Positions 39,146 to 48,299 are shown, counted from the stretch's first letter. The stretch: 64,000 nucleotides of DNA from Casp-actino8 sp001510455 (GCA_027592035.1 JAQCIK010000001.1:62001-126000); one strand, 5' to 3'. Notes: generated from the sequence alone by a model not told the origin. Numbers and translations: made by a program.

Positions 39146-40031
39146 GCCGATCACGCACGGCCCGGCCGATCCCTCGATCATCGGGAAGCACGACGACGAC
39201 TTCTTCCCGACCCTCGTCGTCACAACGCCGCAAAAGTGCGTAGAGGTCACGAACGAAAGTCTTCGGATCCCGTCGAGCATCCAACACCAGAACCCCTCGC
39301 TGGCGGAACGGTTCGGCGTCGACGTCGCTCTCGACGTTCACGACCGAGCACCGAGGGGCATAGTGGCTCGACATCATGCCGGGCGCCCGCGCCGGGCCGG
39401 AAGCGGACTCGATCTCGTCGACGACTTCCAGCACGTCGGTCTCCGTGATCGCGCCCGGTCGAAGGATCTGCGGAATGCGGCTCGAGCAATCCACGATGGT
39501 GGATTCGACTCCGATCTCGCACGGACCGCCATCGAGCACGTAATCGACGGCGTCTCCAAGATCATGAAGAACGTGCTCAGGACGGGTCGGGCTCACTTTG
39601 CCGAACAGATTCGCCGAGGGCGCGACCAGTCCCGCTTCTACGTGAACGAGCAACGCCTGAGCCATCGGGTGGGCGGGTACTCGCACCGCCACGGTGTCGA
39701 GTCCTCCGGTCACTTCGTCGACGATCCGAGGAGCTCGTGGTACGACGAGTGTGAGCGGACCCGGCCAGAAACGAGCCCCGAGTGCTTCGGCTCGATCCGA
39801 CCAATCTCCGCTGATGGCCCGGGCTCGCTCCAACGACGACACGTGCACGATGAGAGGGTGTCCTCGTGGCCGACCCTTGACATCGAACACTTTCGCGACC
39901 GCCGTCCGATCGTCGGCGCGAGCGGCCAATCCGTAGACCGTTTCGGTCGGGAGTCCGACCAGGCCCCCATCGTTCAGAATTCGCACGGCACGACTGATGT
40001 CGCGCCCCATTCGTTCGTCGCGAAGAGTCAT
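39117..40031 (-). CDS. tsaC: L-threonylcarbamoyladenylate synthase (Sua5/TsaC)
   Basis: This enzyme makes threonylcarbamoyl-AMP for the t6A modification of tRNA. It is 304 aa, with a YrdC domain (GGLVGLPTETVYGLAA, then K in FDVKGRPRGHPL and S-x-N in VAPSANLFGKVSPT). The Sua5-type linker and C-terminal domain follow, marked by APGMMSSHYAP around residue 215. The long Sua5 form is typical of actinobacteria. The ATG at 40031 overlaps the upstream hydrolase stop (ATGA). The frame is open to 40097. Confidence 0.95.
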   Translation of the reverse strand: MTLRDERMGRDISRAVRILNDGGLVGLPTETVYGLAARADDRTAVAKVFDVKGRPRGHPLIVHVSSLERARAISGDWSDRAEALGARFWPGPLTLVVPRAPRIVDEVTGGLDTVAVRVPAHPMAQALLVHVEAGLVAPSANLFGKVSPTRPEHVLHDLGDAVDYVLDGGPCEIGVESTIVDCSSRIPQILRPGAITETDVLEVVDEIESASGPARAPGMMSSHYAPRCSVVNVESDVDAEPFRQRGVLVLDARRDPKTFVRDLYALLRRCDDEGREEVVVVLPDDRGIGRAVRDRLMKAAAPRP

Positions 40032-40717
40032 CGGCTCAGGAATTCGAAGACGGCATCGAAGAACGCGAAATTCTCGGTGAGAGCGAAATGGTCGCATCGG
40101 GGAACGGTGACGAGCTCCGAGCCCGGAATCGCGTTCTGTAGCGGCTCGCCCGGTCCGGCGAAGTCGTCGGCTCCGATGACGATGAGCACCTCGGCATCGA
40201 TCACCGACAACTCATCCGAAGAAAAGGGAGGACGAGAAGCTTCGAGTGCGGCGGCCAGTGACTCCGGATCGTTTCCGGGTCGATGTGCATACTGAGCGAA
40301 TTGGCGAGGGAGACTGTCGGAGCCGTCGTAAAGGCCACGAATCGCCTCGATCAGCGGACGGCGGTCCTCTTCGGTTCCACTCACGAGTGCATTGCGACCG
40401 ATACCCCCGAGAACGAGACGACGGAATGCCCCCGGCCGCTGACAGGCGACCCGTAGGAGGGTCAGGGCACCGAGGGAGAAGCCGACCGCGTCGATCGGTT
40501 CGTCGACGAGTTGATCCGTGATCGGGCCGGTGAGATCGACGTAGTCACGGGGGTCCGACGACCGCGGAGCGGAACCATGACCGAGCAAGTCGAGGCCGAT
40601 CGGTTCGGAGCCGATCTCACGAAGCAGGAGATCGAAACCCGTGCTCTGCCAGGTGCTCTCAAATGATCCTCCCCATCCATGGACGACCAGAACCGGCGGA
40701 CGCGATGAAGTCCCCAT
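40028..40717 (-). CDS. Alpha/beta-hydrolase
   Basis: This is an alpha/beta-hydrolase-fold enzyme (229 aa). VLVVHGWGG at residues 9-17 is the oxyanion region, GFSLGAL around residue 79 carries the nucleophile serine, and a late aspartate (IGADDFAGPG) and histidine (RCDHFALTE) complete the triad. Substrate unknown. It is co-transcribed with tsaC and diverges from guaB1, with 55 bases between the starts that must hold both promoters; I could not identify clear hexamers there. Confidence 0.88.
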   Translation of the reverse strand: MGTSSRPPVLVVHGWGGSFESTWQSTGFDLLLREIGSEPIGLDLLGHGSAPRSSDPRDYVDLTGPITDQLVDEPIDAVGFSLGALTLLRVACQRPGAFRRLVLGGIGRNALVSGTEEDRRPLIEAIRGLYDGSDSLPRQFAQYAHRPGNDPESLAAALEASRPPFSSDELSVIDAEVLIVIGADDFAGPGEPLQNAIPGSELVTVPRCDHFALTENFAFFDAVFEFLSR

Positions 40718-40772
40718 CAGTTCCCAACATACCCCCTAGCCTGTGTCGGCCGACCGAACGGCTGACGACTCC

Positions 40773-42212
40773 ATGCGCTTCCTCCACGACACACCTCCGA
40801 GTCACGAACTCACCTACAACGACGTCTTCCTCGTCCCGAGTCGTTCGTCTGTTTCCTCCCGTCTCGACGTCGACCTGTCGACGACCGACCGTGTCGGTAC
40901 GACTCTCCCGATCGTCGTGTCCAACATGACCGCCGTCGCCGGCCGTCGTATGGCCGAGACGGTGGCGCGACGTGGCGGCCTGACCGTTCTGCCACAGGAC
41001 ATTCCTCTCGACGTGATCGAGACGGTCGTTCGTTTCGTGAAGTCCAGACATCACGTGTACGACACCCCGATCACACTCGGTCCACACGACACAGTGGGCG
41101 AAGCTTTGAACCTCGTCCACAAGCGTGCGCACGGAGCCATCGTCGTGGTCGACGCCGACGATCGACCGCTCGGAATCTTCACGGAAGCCGATGCAGTGGG
41201 CTACGACCGCTTCACCCAGCTGCACAACGTCATGTCAACCGATCTCCTGACCTTCGCTGCGGGAACCGACCTGCAGGTGATCTTCGACGAACTGTCCGGG
41301 CATCGAGTGACGACCGCTCCCGTCGTCGACGCACAGGGCCGTTTGATCGGATGCGTCACTCGAAAGGGAGCTCTTCGATCGAATTTGTATCGGCCGGCGC
41401 TCAACCGGTCGGGTCAGTTCCTCACTGCCGTGGCGATTGGTGTGAACGGTGAACCGGCCGACAAGGCGGCCCGACTACGTGACATGGGCGTCGACGTTCT
41501 GGTGGTCGACACGGCCCATGGGCATCAGGATCGCATGATCGATGCGGTCCGAGGCGTGCGGCGAGCTGCACCCGACGCAATCGTGGTGGCGGGCAATGTC
41601 GTGACGCGGCAGGGTTCGATCGACCTGATCGAGGCCGGAGCCGACGTGGTGAAGGTCGGGGTCGGTCCCGGGGCCATGTGCACGACCCGCATGATGACAG
41701 GTGTGGGACGCCCCCAGTTCTCGGCCGTTCTGGAGTGTGCGGAGGCCGCCCGCGATCTCGGCAAGTCCGTCTGGGCCGATGGAGGCGTGCGTTATCCCCG
41801 TGACGTCGCCCTGGCCCTCGCCGCCGGCGCCAGCAGCGTCATGTTCGGCTCCTGGTTGGCCGGCACTCACGAGTCGGCCGCTGATGTGCAGCGCGATCAA
41901 GACGGTCGGCTGTACAAGGAGAACTTCGGCATGGCGTCCAACCGAGCCGTGAGGAACCGCACCCGTCGTGAGGGAAGTTTCGATCGAGCCCGCAAGGAGT
42001 TGTTCGAGGAGGGAATCTCCACCTCGCGCATGTATCTCGATCACGATCGACCGGGTGTCGAGGACATCATCGATCAGATCGTCGCCGGAGTGCGGAGTGC
42101 GTTCACTTACAGCGGCGCCGGTGACAGCTCCGAGTTCCACTCCCGAGCCGTGGTGGGAATGCAGGGATCCTCGGGCTACGACGAAGGTCGTCCGCTCGGC
42201 ACGAGTTGGTGA
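40773..42212 (+). CDS. guaB1: GuaB1-type GMP reductase with CBS pair (IMPDH-related)
   Basis: This is an IMPDH/GMPR-superfamily enzyme (479 aa), with TIM barrel interrupted by two CBS domains at about residues 85-200. The catalytic C303 lies in GPGAMCTTRMMTGVGRPQ. The TGVG after the cysteine loop is the form I know from GMP reductases (IMPDH has AGVG or similar), in agreement with the reductase role reported for the mycobacterial relative GuaB1. It would convert GMP to IMP with NADPH. The start ATG 40773 (MRFLHDTPP) matches the family; GTG 40743 would add ten residues. cmk follows after three bases. Confidence 0.9.
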   Translation: MRFLHDTPPSHELTYNDVFLVPSRSSVSSRLDVDLSTTDRVGTTLPIVVSNMTAVAGRRMAETVARRGGLTVLPQDIPLDVIETVVRFVKSRHHVYDTPITLGPHDTVGEALNLVHKRAHGAIVVVDADDRPLGIFTEADAVGYDRFTQLHNVMSTDLLTFAAGTDLQVIFDELSGHRVTTAPVVDAQGRLIGCVTRKGALRSNLYRPALNRSGQFLTAVAIGVNGEPADKAARLRDMGVDVLVVDTAHGHQDRMIDAVRGVRRAAPDAIVVAGNVVTRQGSIDLIEAGADVVKVGVGPGAMCTTRMMTGVGRPQFSAVLECAEAARDLGKSVWADGGVRYPRDVALALAAGASSVMFGSWLAGTHESAADVQRDQDGRLYKENFGMASNRAVRNRTRREGSFDRARKELFEEGISTSRMYLDHDRPGVEDIIDQIVAGVRSAFTYSGAGDSSEFHSRAVVGMQGSSGYDEGRPLGTSW

Positions 42213-42215
42213 CCC

Positions 42216-42854
42216 GTGAAGATCGTTGCGATCGACGGTCCAGCTGGCGCCGGTAAGTCAACGGTGGCACGAGCTCTCGCTCGTCGGCTCGGTGTTCAGT
42301 ATCTCGACACCGGAGCCATGTACCGTGCCGTCACCTGGCTCGCTCTGCACGAGGGATGTGAGCTGACGGATGAAGACGCCGTCGGAGTGCTGTCCGAGTC
42401 GTGCGAACTCGATGTGGGTCTCGACGACGTGGTCATCGATGGGTTCGACGTGACTCGGCAGATTCGTGAGGTCGAAGTGACGAGGGCGGTGTCGCTCGTT
42501 GCCGCCCTGCCACGGGTCCGAACCGAGATGCGTCGACGCCAGCGGGAGTGGGGTGTCTCCCGTTCGGGAGGAGTTATCGAGGGACGAGACATCGGAACCG
42601 TGGTCTTTCCCGATGCCATGGCCAAACTTTTCCTGACCGCCAACCCACGGATTCGAGCCGAGCGTCGAGTCGCCGAACACGGTGGCGACGTGCGGGAGAT
42701 CGAGCGCTCGATCGCCGAGCGGGATCGTCTTGATTCGACGAGGGCGGACAGCCCTCTCGCCACCTCGAGCGACTCACTCGTGATCGACACCAGCGGACTC
42801 ACCGTCGACGAGGTCGTCCAGACGATCCTCGGTTTGATCGAGGATCGTTCGTGA
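42216..42854 (+). CDS. cmk: Cytidylate kinase
   Basis: Cmk (212 aa) phosphorylates CMP and dCMP. GPAGAGKST at residues 8-16 is the P-loop, LDTGAMYRAVTWLAL the NMP-binding block, VVFPDAMAKLFLTA a later core strand, and ERDRLDSTRADSPL the lid region. The length and order match the bacterial family. The start is GTG 42216. It shares a transcript with guaB1 and the acyltransferase, which it overlaps by four bases. Confidence 0.96.
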   Translation: MKIVAIDGPAGAGKSTVARALARRLGVQYLDTGAMYRAVTWLALHEGCELTDEDAVGVLSESCELDVGLDDVVIDGFDVTRQIREVEVTRAVSLVAALPRVRTEMRRRQREWGVSRSGGVIEGRDIGTVVFPDAMAKLFLTANPRIRAERRVAEHGGDVREIERSIAERDRLDSTRADSPLATSSDSLVIDTSGLTVDEVVQTILGLIEDRS

Positions 42855-43528
42855 GTGGTGTCGAGACGTTCCTGGCCGGTAACGGTCGCGGTAGTCGGGC
42901 GTTCTATCAATTCGCCCGATTCGTCGTGGTATCCGTCTGCCGCCTGTATCTCCGTATGTCCATCGAGGGTCGGGAGAACGTTCCGACATCAGGAGCATTC
43001 GTCCTGGCTCCCATTCATCGCAGTTACATCGACACTCCGATCGCGTCCGGTTGCACCCGGCGGCGCCTACGGTTCATGGGTAAGGACAGCCTGTGGAAGA
43101 AGGAGCCGTATCGCTGGACCTTGTCGGCGCTCGGCGGTTTTCCGGTGTCTCGTGGAACGGCCGATCGGGAGGCCATTCTTCGGAGTGTTCAGGTTCTCGA
43201 GTCGGGTGAGCCGTTGGTGCTCTTCCCGGAAGGGGAGAGGAAGTCGGGACCGACCGTCCAACCCCTGTTCGACGGTGCCGCCTACGTGGCGTGCAAGGCG
43301 GGTGTTCCCATCGTTCCGGTCGGGATCGGTGGGAGTGAGGCCGCCATGGGTAAAGGCGCGAAATGGATTCGTCCTCACAAGGTTCACGTCATCATCGGTC
43401 GACCGCTACCCGTTCCGCCTCGAGTTGACGGTCGCATGCCTCGTTCGTCCGTACGTGAAACATCTCGTCAACTGCATGCCGAACTGCAACGGCTTTTCGA
43501 CGAAGCCCGTCGGCGTGCCGGTGCGTAA
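42851..43528 (+). CDS. 1-acylglycerol-3-phosphate acyltransferase (PlsC-like)
   Basis: This is a membrane-associated PlsC-family acyltransferase of 225 aa. H56-x4-D61 (HRSYID) is the catalytic motif, the GGFPVSRGTAD block follows near residue 97, and LFPEGERKSG around residue 124 is the lysophosphatidate-binding FPEG motif. VPIVPVGIGGSEA near residue 152 is the fourth block. Its position right after cmk repeats the cmk-plsC order of several actinobacteria and of chloroplast-like genomes. The start is GTG overlapping the cmk stop. Confidence 0.92.
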   Translation: MSGVETFLAGNGRGSRAFYQFARFVVVSVCRLYLRMSIEGRENVPTSGAFVLAPIHRSYIDTPIASGCTRRRLRFMGKDSLWKKEPYRWTLSALGGFPVSRGTADREAILRSVQVLESGEPLVLFPEGERKSGPTVQPLFDGAAYVACKAGVPIVPVGIGGSEAAMGKGAKWIRPHKVHVIIGRPLPVPPRVDGRMPRSSVRETSRQLHAELQRLFDEARRRAGA

Positions 43529-43545
43529 GCCGGTTGACGCCTCCC

Positions 43546-44799
43546 TCAGTCGGCGATCAGGAACTCTTTCAGAACCCTTCGGAGCGCCTCCGGGTCGTCT
43601 CGGTGACACACCTCTCTCACCGAGTGCATGCTCAATTGTGCAACCCCGACGTCAGCGGTCGGAATACCCAAGCGGGTCGACGCCAGGGGTCCGATGGTCG
43701 AACCACATGGCATGTCGTTGCGACTCACGAAAGTTTGATGCGAGATACCAGCTTTTTCACAGGAGCCACTGAAGAGAGCCGCAGTCTCGACGGAGGTCGC
43801 GTATCTCTGGTTGGCGTTGATCTTGAGAACGGGGCCGTTCCCGAGGTGAGGCCCATGCGAGGAATCGTGGCGGTCGGGGTAATTCGGATGGACGCCGTGT
43901 GCTCCGTCGGCCGACAGACACGCCGACGACGACAAGGCGACGTGGAACGAGTGTCGGTCACCACCGTGCAAGGATTCGAGGATCCATTCGAGCCAGGGTC
44001 CGGATGCACCGACAACCGATGACGAACCGACTTCCTCGTGATCGAACAGTGCGATCACACTGGTAGGCCGATCCGCGTCACCTTCATCCAGGGCGATCAG
44101 AGCCTCCACAGCAGCCCAACACGAGACTTGATTGTCGATTCGACCCGACGCAACGAGATCTTCGTCCAATCCGATCAGTGCGGCTGGTTGGCAGTCGAAC
44201 AGAGACAATTCATGGGCGACGATCGAGTTCGCATCGAGTCCGCTCCACGAAGCGATGACGTCGATGAACGAAGAGGTGTCATCTGACGCACTGACGACGG
44301 GGGTCAGATGCATCTGGCGATTGAGTACCAACCCTTTGTCGTTCACGTCTCGATCGAGGTGCACGGCGAGCTGTGGCACGCGGGCGACCGGATGCGGTGA
44401 ACGCACGAGGTGACGACGCCCTTCGGTGTCGATGATCACCCCTGCGATTCCGAGATCACGATCCAGCCACGAGTTGTTGAGGATTCCTCCGTAGACCTCG
44501 ATCGACCACTGGGACCATCCGGCTCGGCGTATGACAGGTGACGGCTTCACGCGCAGAGTCGGCGAATCGGTGTGAGCGCCGACGACACGGAACTCCGGTT
44601 TCGAGCCACGCACCCACGCGACGAGGAGACCACCGCGCGCCATGAAGCCACGATCGGGAAGGGATGCCGTGATCGAGCTGATCATCGAGAAGCCCGCTGA
44701 CGACAGACGGCCGGATGCATGGGCCACCGAGTGCGACGGGCTGACCGAGGCGTCGAGGTGGTCGAAAAGTGATGCGATCATCGGTTCCGGCGTCCTCAT
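43546..44799 (-). CDS. M18-family aspartyl aminopeptidase
   Basis: This is a zinc aminopeptidase of 417 aa. VGAHTDSPTLRVKP carries the first histidine and proton-relay aspartate, GRIDNQVSCW the bridging aspartate, FDHEEVGSSS the catalytic glutamate pair, and DMPCGSTIGPL plus SMHSVREV the C-terminal metal histidine. SADGAHGVHPNY is typical of the family. It removes acidic N-terminal residues in the cytoplasm. The start is ATG 44799, overlapping the upstream phosphatase stop; the frame is open to 45117. Confidence 0.95.
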   Translation of the reverse strand: MRTPEPMIASLFDHLDASVSPSHSVAHASGRLSSAGFSMISSITASLPDRGFMARGGLLVAWVRGSKPEFRVVGAHTDSPTLRVKPSPVIRRAGWSQWSIEVYGGILNNSWLDRDLGIAGVIIDTEGRRHLVRSPHPVARVPQLAVHLDRDVNDKGLVLNRQMHLTPVVSASDDTSSFIDVIASWSGLDANSIVAHELSLFDCQPAALIGLDEDLVASGRIDNQVSCWAAVEALIALDEGDADRPTSVIALFDHEEVGSSSVVGASGPWLEWILESLHGGDRHSFHVALSSSACLSADGAHGVHPNYPDRHDSSHGPHLGNGPVLKINANQRYATSVETAALFSGSCEKAGISHQTFVSRNDMPCGSTIGPLASTRLGIPTADVGVAQLSMHSVREVCHRDDPEALRRVLKEFLIAD

Positions 44800-45416
44800 T
44801 TCTGGAACAGCCCTATCGGTAATCCACTGCCGCGAAGGTGCGATGTCTCGTTCACCGTGACGATGCTGCGTTCGCCCGATCGCGCCGCCGCCACGCGATG
44901 AATCGACGTGTAGTTGGGGTAAAAGAATCCTCGCCGGTTGGCCACTCCGAGGACTTTCGCCAAATAGGCGTTGATCACTCCTCCATGACACACGACGAGG
45001 ACTCGACGACCGGAGTTCTCCGAGATGATTCTTTCGGTGCTGTCGACGACTCGTTCGATGAATTCGGATTCCGTCTCGTCGGACGAATTCCAGACGCCGT
45101 CTCGGATGTCGTGCCATCGCGGATCATTGGCGGCTTTCAGTTCTTCGACCGGCACGTACTCGTTGGAGCTTCGGTCGTATTCGGAAACTCCGTGCTCGAT
45201 CTCGATCTCGACGGAGTGATGACGGGCCACCGCTTCCGCGGTTTGTCGAGCCCGTCGTAGAGGGCTCGCATAGACCGCGTCGATCGACTCCGACGCGAGG
45301 TATTCGCCGAGACGACGAGCCTGCTCGAGGCCAGCCGGTGAGAGTTCGGGATCGGCGACACCCGACTCCAGCTCGCGCCGAACCGGAATCGCATGGCGTA
45401 CGAGAACGAGTTCCAT
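44796..45416 (-). CDS. Histidine phosphatase family protein
   Basis: This is a phosphoglycerate-mutase-like phosphatase (206 aa). VLVRHAIPVRR at the N-terminus carries the phospho-acceptor histidine (RHA, not RHG), YASPLRRARQTAE the second arginine, and LVVCHGGVINAYL the second histidine. The family includes alpha-ribazole phosphatase and small-metabolite phosphatases; no specific role can be read. The start is ATG 45416, just after the small membrane-protein gene, with GAGG upstream. The frame is open to 45536 but not conserved. Confidence 0.88.
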   Translation of the reverse strand: MELVLVRHAIPVRRELESGVADPELSPAGLEQARRLGEYLASESIDAVYASPLRRARQTAEAVARHHSVEIEIEHGVSEYDRSSNEYVPVEELKAANDPRWHDIRDGVWNSSDETESEFIERVVDSTERIISENSGRRVLVVCHGGVINAYLAKVLGVANRRGFFYPNYTSIHRVAAARSGERSIVTVNETSHLRGSGLPIGLFQK

Positions 45417-45420
45417 GTCC

Positions 45421-45687
45421 TCAGAGATCGAGATCGACGTCGAAGCCGAGGACGGAGCATGAAACTGCGACCGATGATCCGGAGCGATCGAAAGAATCGA
45501 CGCACTCGTCGATTGAGGCTCGCTGGGTGAAGACAACGAGGCCGATGGCTACGGCCACGACGACGAGGACGCTTCGAACGATCAAACTGGCCGCCACCTT
45601 GAACAGAACGAGGGCGATCACCAGCGGTACGAAGGATCCCGCTGTCAGGAAGTTCTTCACGGTGTCGGGATCGATGGCCGAAAGCAC
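45421..45687 (-). CDS. Hypothetical small membrane protein
   Basis: I do not recognise this gene. Starting from the GTG at 45687 it encodes 88 aa: one long or two short hydrophobic segments at about residues 14-53 (FVPLVIALVLFKVAASLIV, then VLVVVAVAIGLVVFT), then a tail with two cysteines (DECVDSF and AVSCSV). It lies immediately before the histidine phosphatase, whose ATG is four bases downstream, and may be co-transcribed with it. The frame is open to 45786 but the first 33 residues look non-coding. Confidence 0.6.
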   Translation of the reverse strand: MLSAIDPDTVKNFLTAGSFVPLVIALVLFKVAASLIVRSVLVVVAVAIGLVVFTQRASIDECVDSFDRSGSSVAVSCSVLGFDVDLDL

Positions 45688-45775
45688 CCCATTACGGTAG
45701 TCGGTCCCTGTCGAAATCGACGTCGCGACACATGATGATCGAGATGCTCGTGTACCCACGACGTAACCTGTGGTG

Positions 45776-46213
45776 ATGAGCGACACCAGCCGTGTTCATC
45801 TCTCGGCTGCGGGGCCTCCTGAAACCCGCCTTCCCGTACCATCAGCGGAGTTCCGGCATCGCTTGAAGAGGGCCCTCGAATCGCGTGATCCTCGCTCTGC
45901 GGTGTCCGAAGTCGTGGCCTCGGACCCGAGGGAGTGCTTGGGCTGGGCGACCCTCGCTTCGCTCACCGATGAGCCGATGGCGAGATACGCATTCCACCGG
46001 GTGGGGTATCACCGTGGCCTCGATGCACTCCGAGGTAACGGGTGGAAAGGATCCGGCTTCGTTCGCTGGAATCACGAAGGAAATCTCGGATTTCTTCGTT
46101 GTTTACGAGGTCTGATGCAGGATGCGGCCTCGATCGGCGAAAGCGACGAGCACGAGAGGTGCCGTCTCTTCTTGCTTCAACTCGATCCGGGCGGGATTCC
46201 GACGACCTCGTGA
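45776..46213 (+). CDS. DUF3151 family protein
   Basis: This is a conserved actinobacterial protein (145 aa). The middle block RVGYHRGLDALRGNGWKGSGFVRWNHEGNLGFLRCL and the end GESDEHERCRLFLLQLDP fit DUF3151 as I remember it. There is no signal peptide. Its function is unknown. I chose the ATG at 45776; two in-frame starts lie up to six bases upstream. It overlaps the mobA-like gene by four bases (GTGA), so the two are coupled. Confidence 0.88.
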   Translation: MSDTSRVHLSAAGPPETRLPVPSAEFRHRLKRALESRDPRSAVSEVVASDPRECLGWATLASLTDEPMARYAFHRVGYHRGLDALRGNGWKGSGFVRWNHEGNLGFLRCLRGLMQDAASIGESDEHERCRLFLLQLDPGGIPTTS

Positions 46214-46818
46214 CCGCCGAAGGCTTCGTTCTGGCCGGCGGAGAGAGCCGTCGATTCGGACAGGACAAGGCCCTCTATTCCTTCGACGGATCAACACTCG
46301 TCGAGCGAGCCGTCGAGACCCTGCGACGGGCCGAATGCGATCGAGTCGTCGTCCTGCACCGGCGGCCGACGGATCTGGAATTCTTGGATTGTGAGGTGAC
46401 CTGCGATGTCGGAGGCGGTCAAGGTCCCTTGGACGGGCTTCACACAGCACTCCTCGAGGCGCGGGCCGACTACATCGTGACATTGCCGGTCGATCAGATC
46501 TTCGTCACGAGTGAGGTCCTTCGCCAACTTCTCGACATCGTTCGCCGGTCCGAGGAAACCGATGTCGTCTCAATCGTCGACGACCGAGGATCCTCGCATC
46601 ATCTGACAGCGGCATGGAGAGTGAAGACCTGCCTCCCGATCGTCGACGAACACGTTGGACGCGGCATCTCTTCGCCCCGTCAGGTCCTCGAATTCCTCAA
46701 ATGCCATTGGCGGACCTGCTCGGCCGATCTGATGATCAACGTCAATCGAATCGAAGACCTCCCTCGCGGACGACCTACACTTCGGTCCATCAGCCACCCC
46801 GTGGACGGGAAATCATGA
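46210..46818 (+). CDS. mobA: Molybdenum cofactor guanylyltransferase-like protein
   Basis: This is a MobA-like NTP transferase (202 aa). FVLAGGESRRFGQDKAL at residues 6-22 is the nucleotide-binding loop, and LPVDQIFVTSEVLRQL gives the metal-binding aspartate region. It would attach GMP (MobA) or CMP (MocA) to molybdopterin; which one is not decidable here. The two molybdenum hydroxylases in this window would need such a cofactor, xanthine dehydrogenase-type enzymes normally taking the cytosine form. GTG 46210 overlaps the DUF3151 stop. The stop overlaps the rnd ATG. Confidence 0.82.
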   Translation: MTAEGFVLAGGESRRFGQDKALYSFDGSTLVERAVETLRRAECDRVVVLHRRPTDLEFLDCEVTCDVGGGQGPLDGLHTALLEARADYIVTLPVDQIFVTSEVLRQLLDIVRRSEETDVVSIVDDRGSSHHLTAAWRVKTCLPIVDEHVGRGISSPRQVLEFLKCHWRTCSADLMINVNRIEDLPRGRPTLRSISHPVDGKS

Positions 46819-47990
46819 GCGACAGTTCGTACGTTTGGATCGAAACCGACGCCGACCTACACGACCTCATCACCCGTCTCGAAACCAGCGACACGTACGC
46901 TCTCGACACCGAATTCCACCGGGAGCGGACGTATTTCCCCAGATTGGCCCTGATGCAGTTCGCATGGAGGGAGAACGATCGGACCGAGATCGCACTCGTC
47001 GACCCGCTTCGATGCGATGTCAGGGCACTGAGTGGCCTCTTGACCTCCGCTCGTGTCGTCCTCGTGCACGCCGCCCAACAAGATCTAGAGGTCCTGGCCC
47101 ATGCGGTCGGAGTCGTTCCTCCGAGGATCTACGACACACAAATCGCCGCTGGATTTCTCGGTTCCTCCAGTCCGTCACTCGCCAACCTCGTCAATGCCGA
47201 GCTCAAGACCTCGTTACCGAAGGGCGACCGCCTCACCGACTGGTTGCGTCGTCCACTGACCGATGCTCAGAAGGCCTACGCAGCGAGTGACGTCGAATAC
47301 CTCTTCGAGATCCGAGATCGGCAGCTGAACCGATTGGTCGAGCGGGGACGACTCAGTTGGGCCGAAGAGGCATTCGCCGAATTGCTCGGACGTCGGGTCG
47401 GACCTCCGGATCCGGAACTCGCCTGGACTCGCATCAAGGACGTGCGAGCGATGCGTCCCCGAACCAGGGGAGTGCTCGCATCTCTGGCGACCTGGCGAGA
47501 AGAACGAGCGATGGCGTCCGACATCCCTCCTCGCCAAGTCCTCGCCGATCTCGCCCTGCAGGGGATCGCTCAGCGCGACCCGAAGACGATCGACGAGTTG
47601 TCGCAGGCTCGAGGAGTCGACGATCGACACGTGCGCGGTGGTTTCGCCAACGAGATTCTGGAAGCCGTCCGTCGCGGCCGAGAGAATCCTCTCGAGTTGG
47701 CTACGTCCGAAGGAGATGATCTCGATCGTCGCCTACGGCCCGCTGTGACCTTGGTCTCGGCGTGGATCAGCGAGGTCGCACGACGTCAGGAGATCGACCC
47801 CGCTCTGCTCGGAACGCGCCACGACATCGTGGATTTCCTGTGCGAGAAGGAGACCGCTCGCTTGTCGATCGGGTGGCGATGGGACGTGGTCGGACATCAG
47901 CTGAGGGACATCGTCGCAGGTCGGGCCGCTTTGGCCTTCGACGGCCAAGGGGGCCTTTTTCTTCACGATGTGTCCGTCGAGCAGCCCTGA
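46815..47990 (+). CDS. rnd: Ribonuclease D family 3'-5' exonuclease
   Basis: This is an RNase D-like exoribonuclease (391 aa). The DEDD-y set is visible: D and E in YALDTEFHRER, D in VHAAQQDLEVL, and Y/D in YAASDVEYL. An HRDC domain lies at about residues 215-300 (ELAWTRIKDVRAM, then ATWREERAMASDIPP and the GVDDRHVRGG region). It trims the 3' ends of stable RNAs. The protein is of normal length for actinobacteria. The start overlaps the mobA-like gene stop (ATGA). Confidence 0.93.
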   Translation: MSDSSYVWIETDADLHDLITRLETSDTYALDTEFHRERTYFPRLALMQFAWRENDRTEIALVDPLRCDVRALSGLLTSARVVLVHAAQQDLEVLAHAVGVVPPRIYDTQIAAGFLGSSSPSLANLVNAELKTSLPKGDRLTDWLRRPLTDAQKAYAASDVEYLFEIRDRQLNRLVERGRLSWAEEAFAELLGRRVGPPDPELAWTRIKDVRAMRPRTRGVLASLATWREERAMASDIPPRQVLADLALQGIAQRDPKTIDELSQARGVDDRHVRGGFANEILEAVRRGRENPLELATSEGDDLDRRLRPAVTLVSAWISEVARRQEIDPALLGTRHDIVDFLCEKETARLSIGWRWDVVGHQLRDIVAGRAALAFDGQGGLFLHDVSVEQP

Positions 47991-48086
47991 ATCGCCGGTA
48001 TCCAGGCAAAGAGAGCGATTGACCCCTAGGATGTTCCTGGCCTTTTGCCAGTCCATGCCCCCCAGACGAACGTTCGGAGTCCTGTC

Positions 48087-48299
48087 GTGAAAAAGGGACG
48101 TCACCGCCGCTTCGAAGAAGCACGCAAGCTCAAGCAGTCCGGACCCACCGCGTTCGACCTGGGATTCGGTTCCGACAAGGAGCCCAAGTCGCAGGACGAC
48201 GAATACGCGGCGTTGGCCGAGAAGTACGGAGTCGTGTTCGACGAAGACGATGAAGAACTGGGCGACGAGCCGGACGACGATCCGACCGACGCGGCCTGA
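48087..48299 (+). CDS. Small acidic-tailed hypothetical protein
   Basis: I do not recognise this small gene (70 aa from GTG 48087; 84 aa if an earlier start is used). It is split in charge. The first 20 residues are basic (KKGRHRRFEEARKLK). The end is strongly acidic (VVFDEDDEELGDEPDDDPTD). The frame shows a regular coding pattern with third-position G/C. It lies 23 bases upstream of typA on the same strand and could be co-transcribed with it. The charge layout suggests an RNA- or ribosome-associated factor, which is inference only. Confidence 0.6.
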   Translation: MKKGRHRRFEEARKLKQSGPTAFDLGFGSDKEPKSQDDEYAALAEKYGVVFDEDDEELGDEPDDDPTDAA

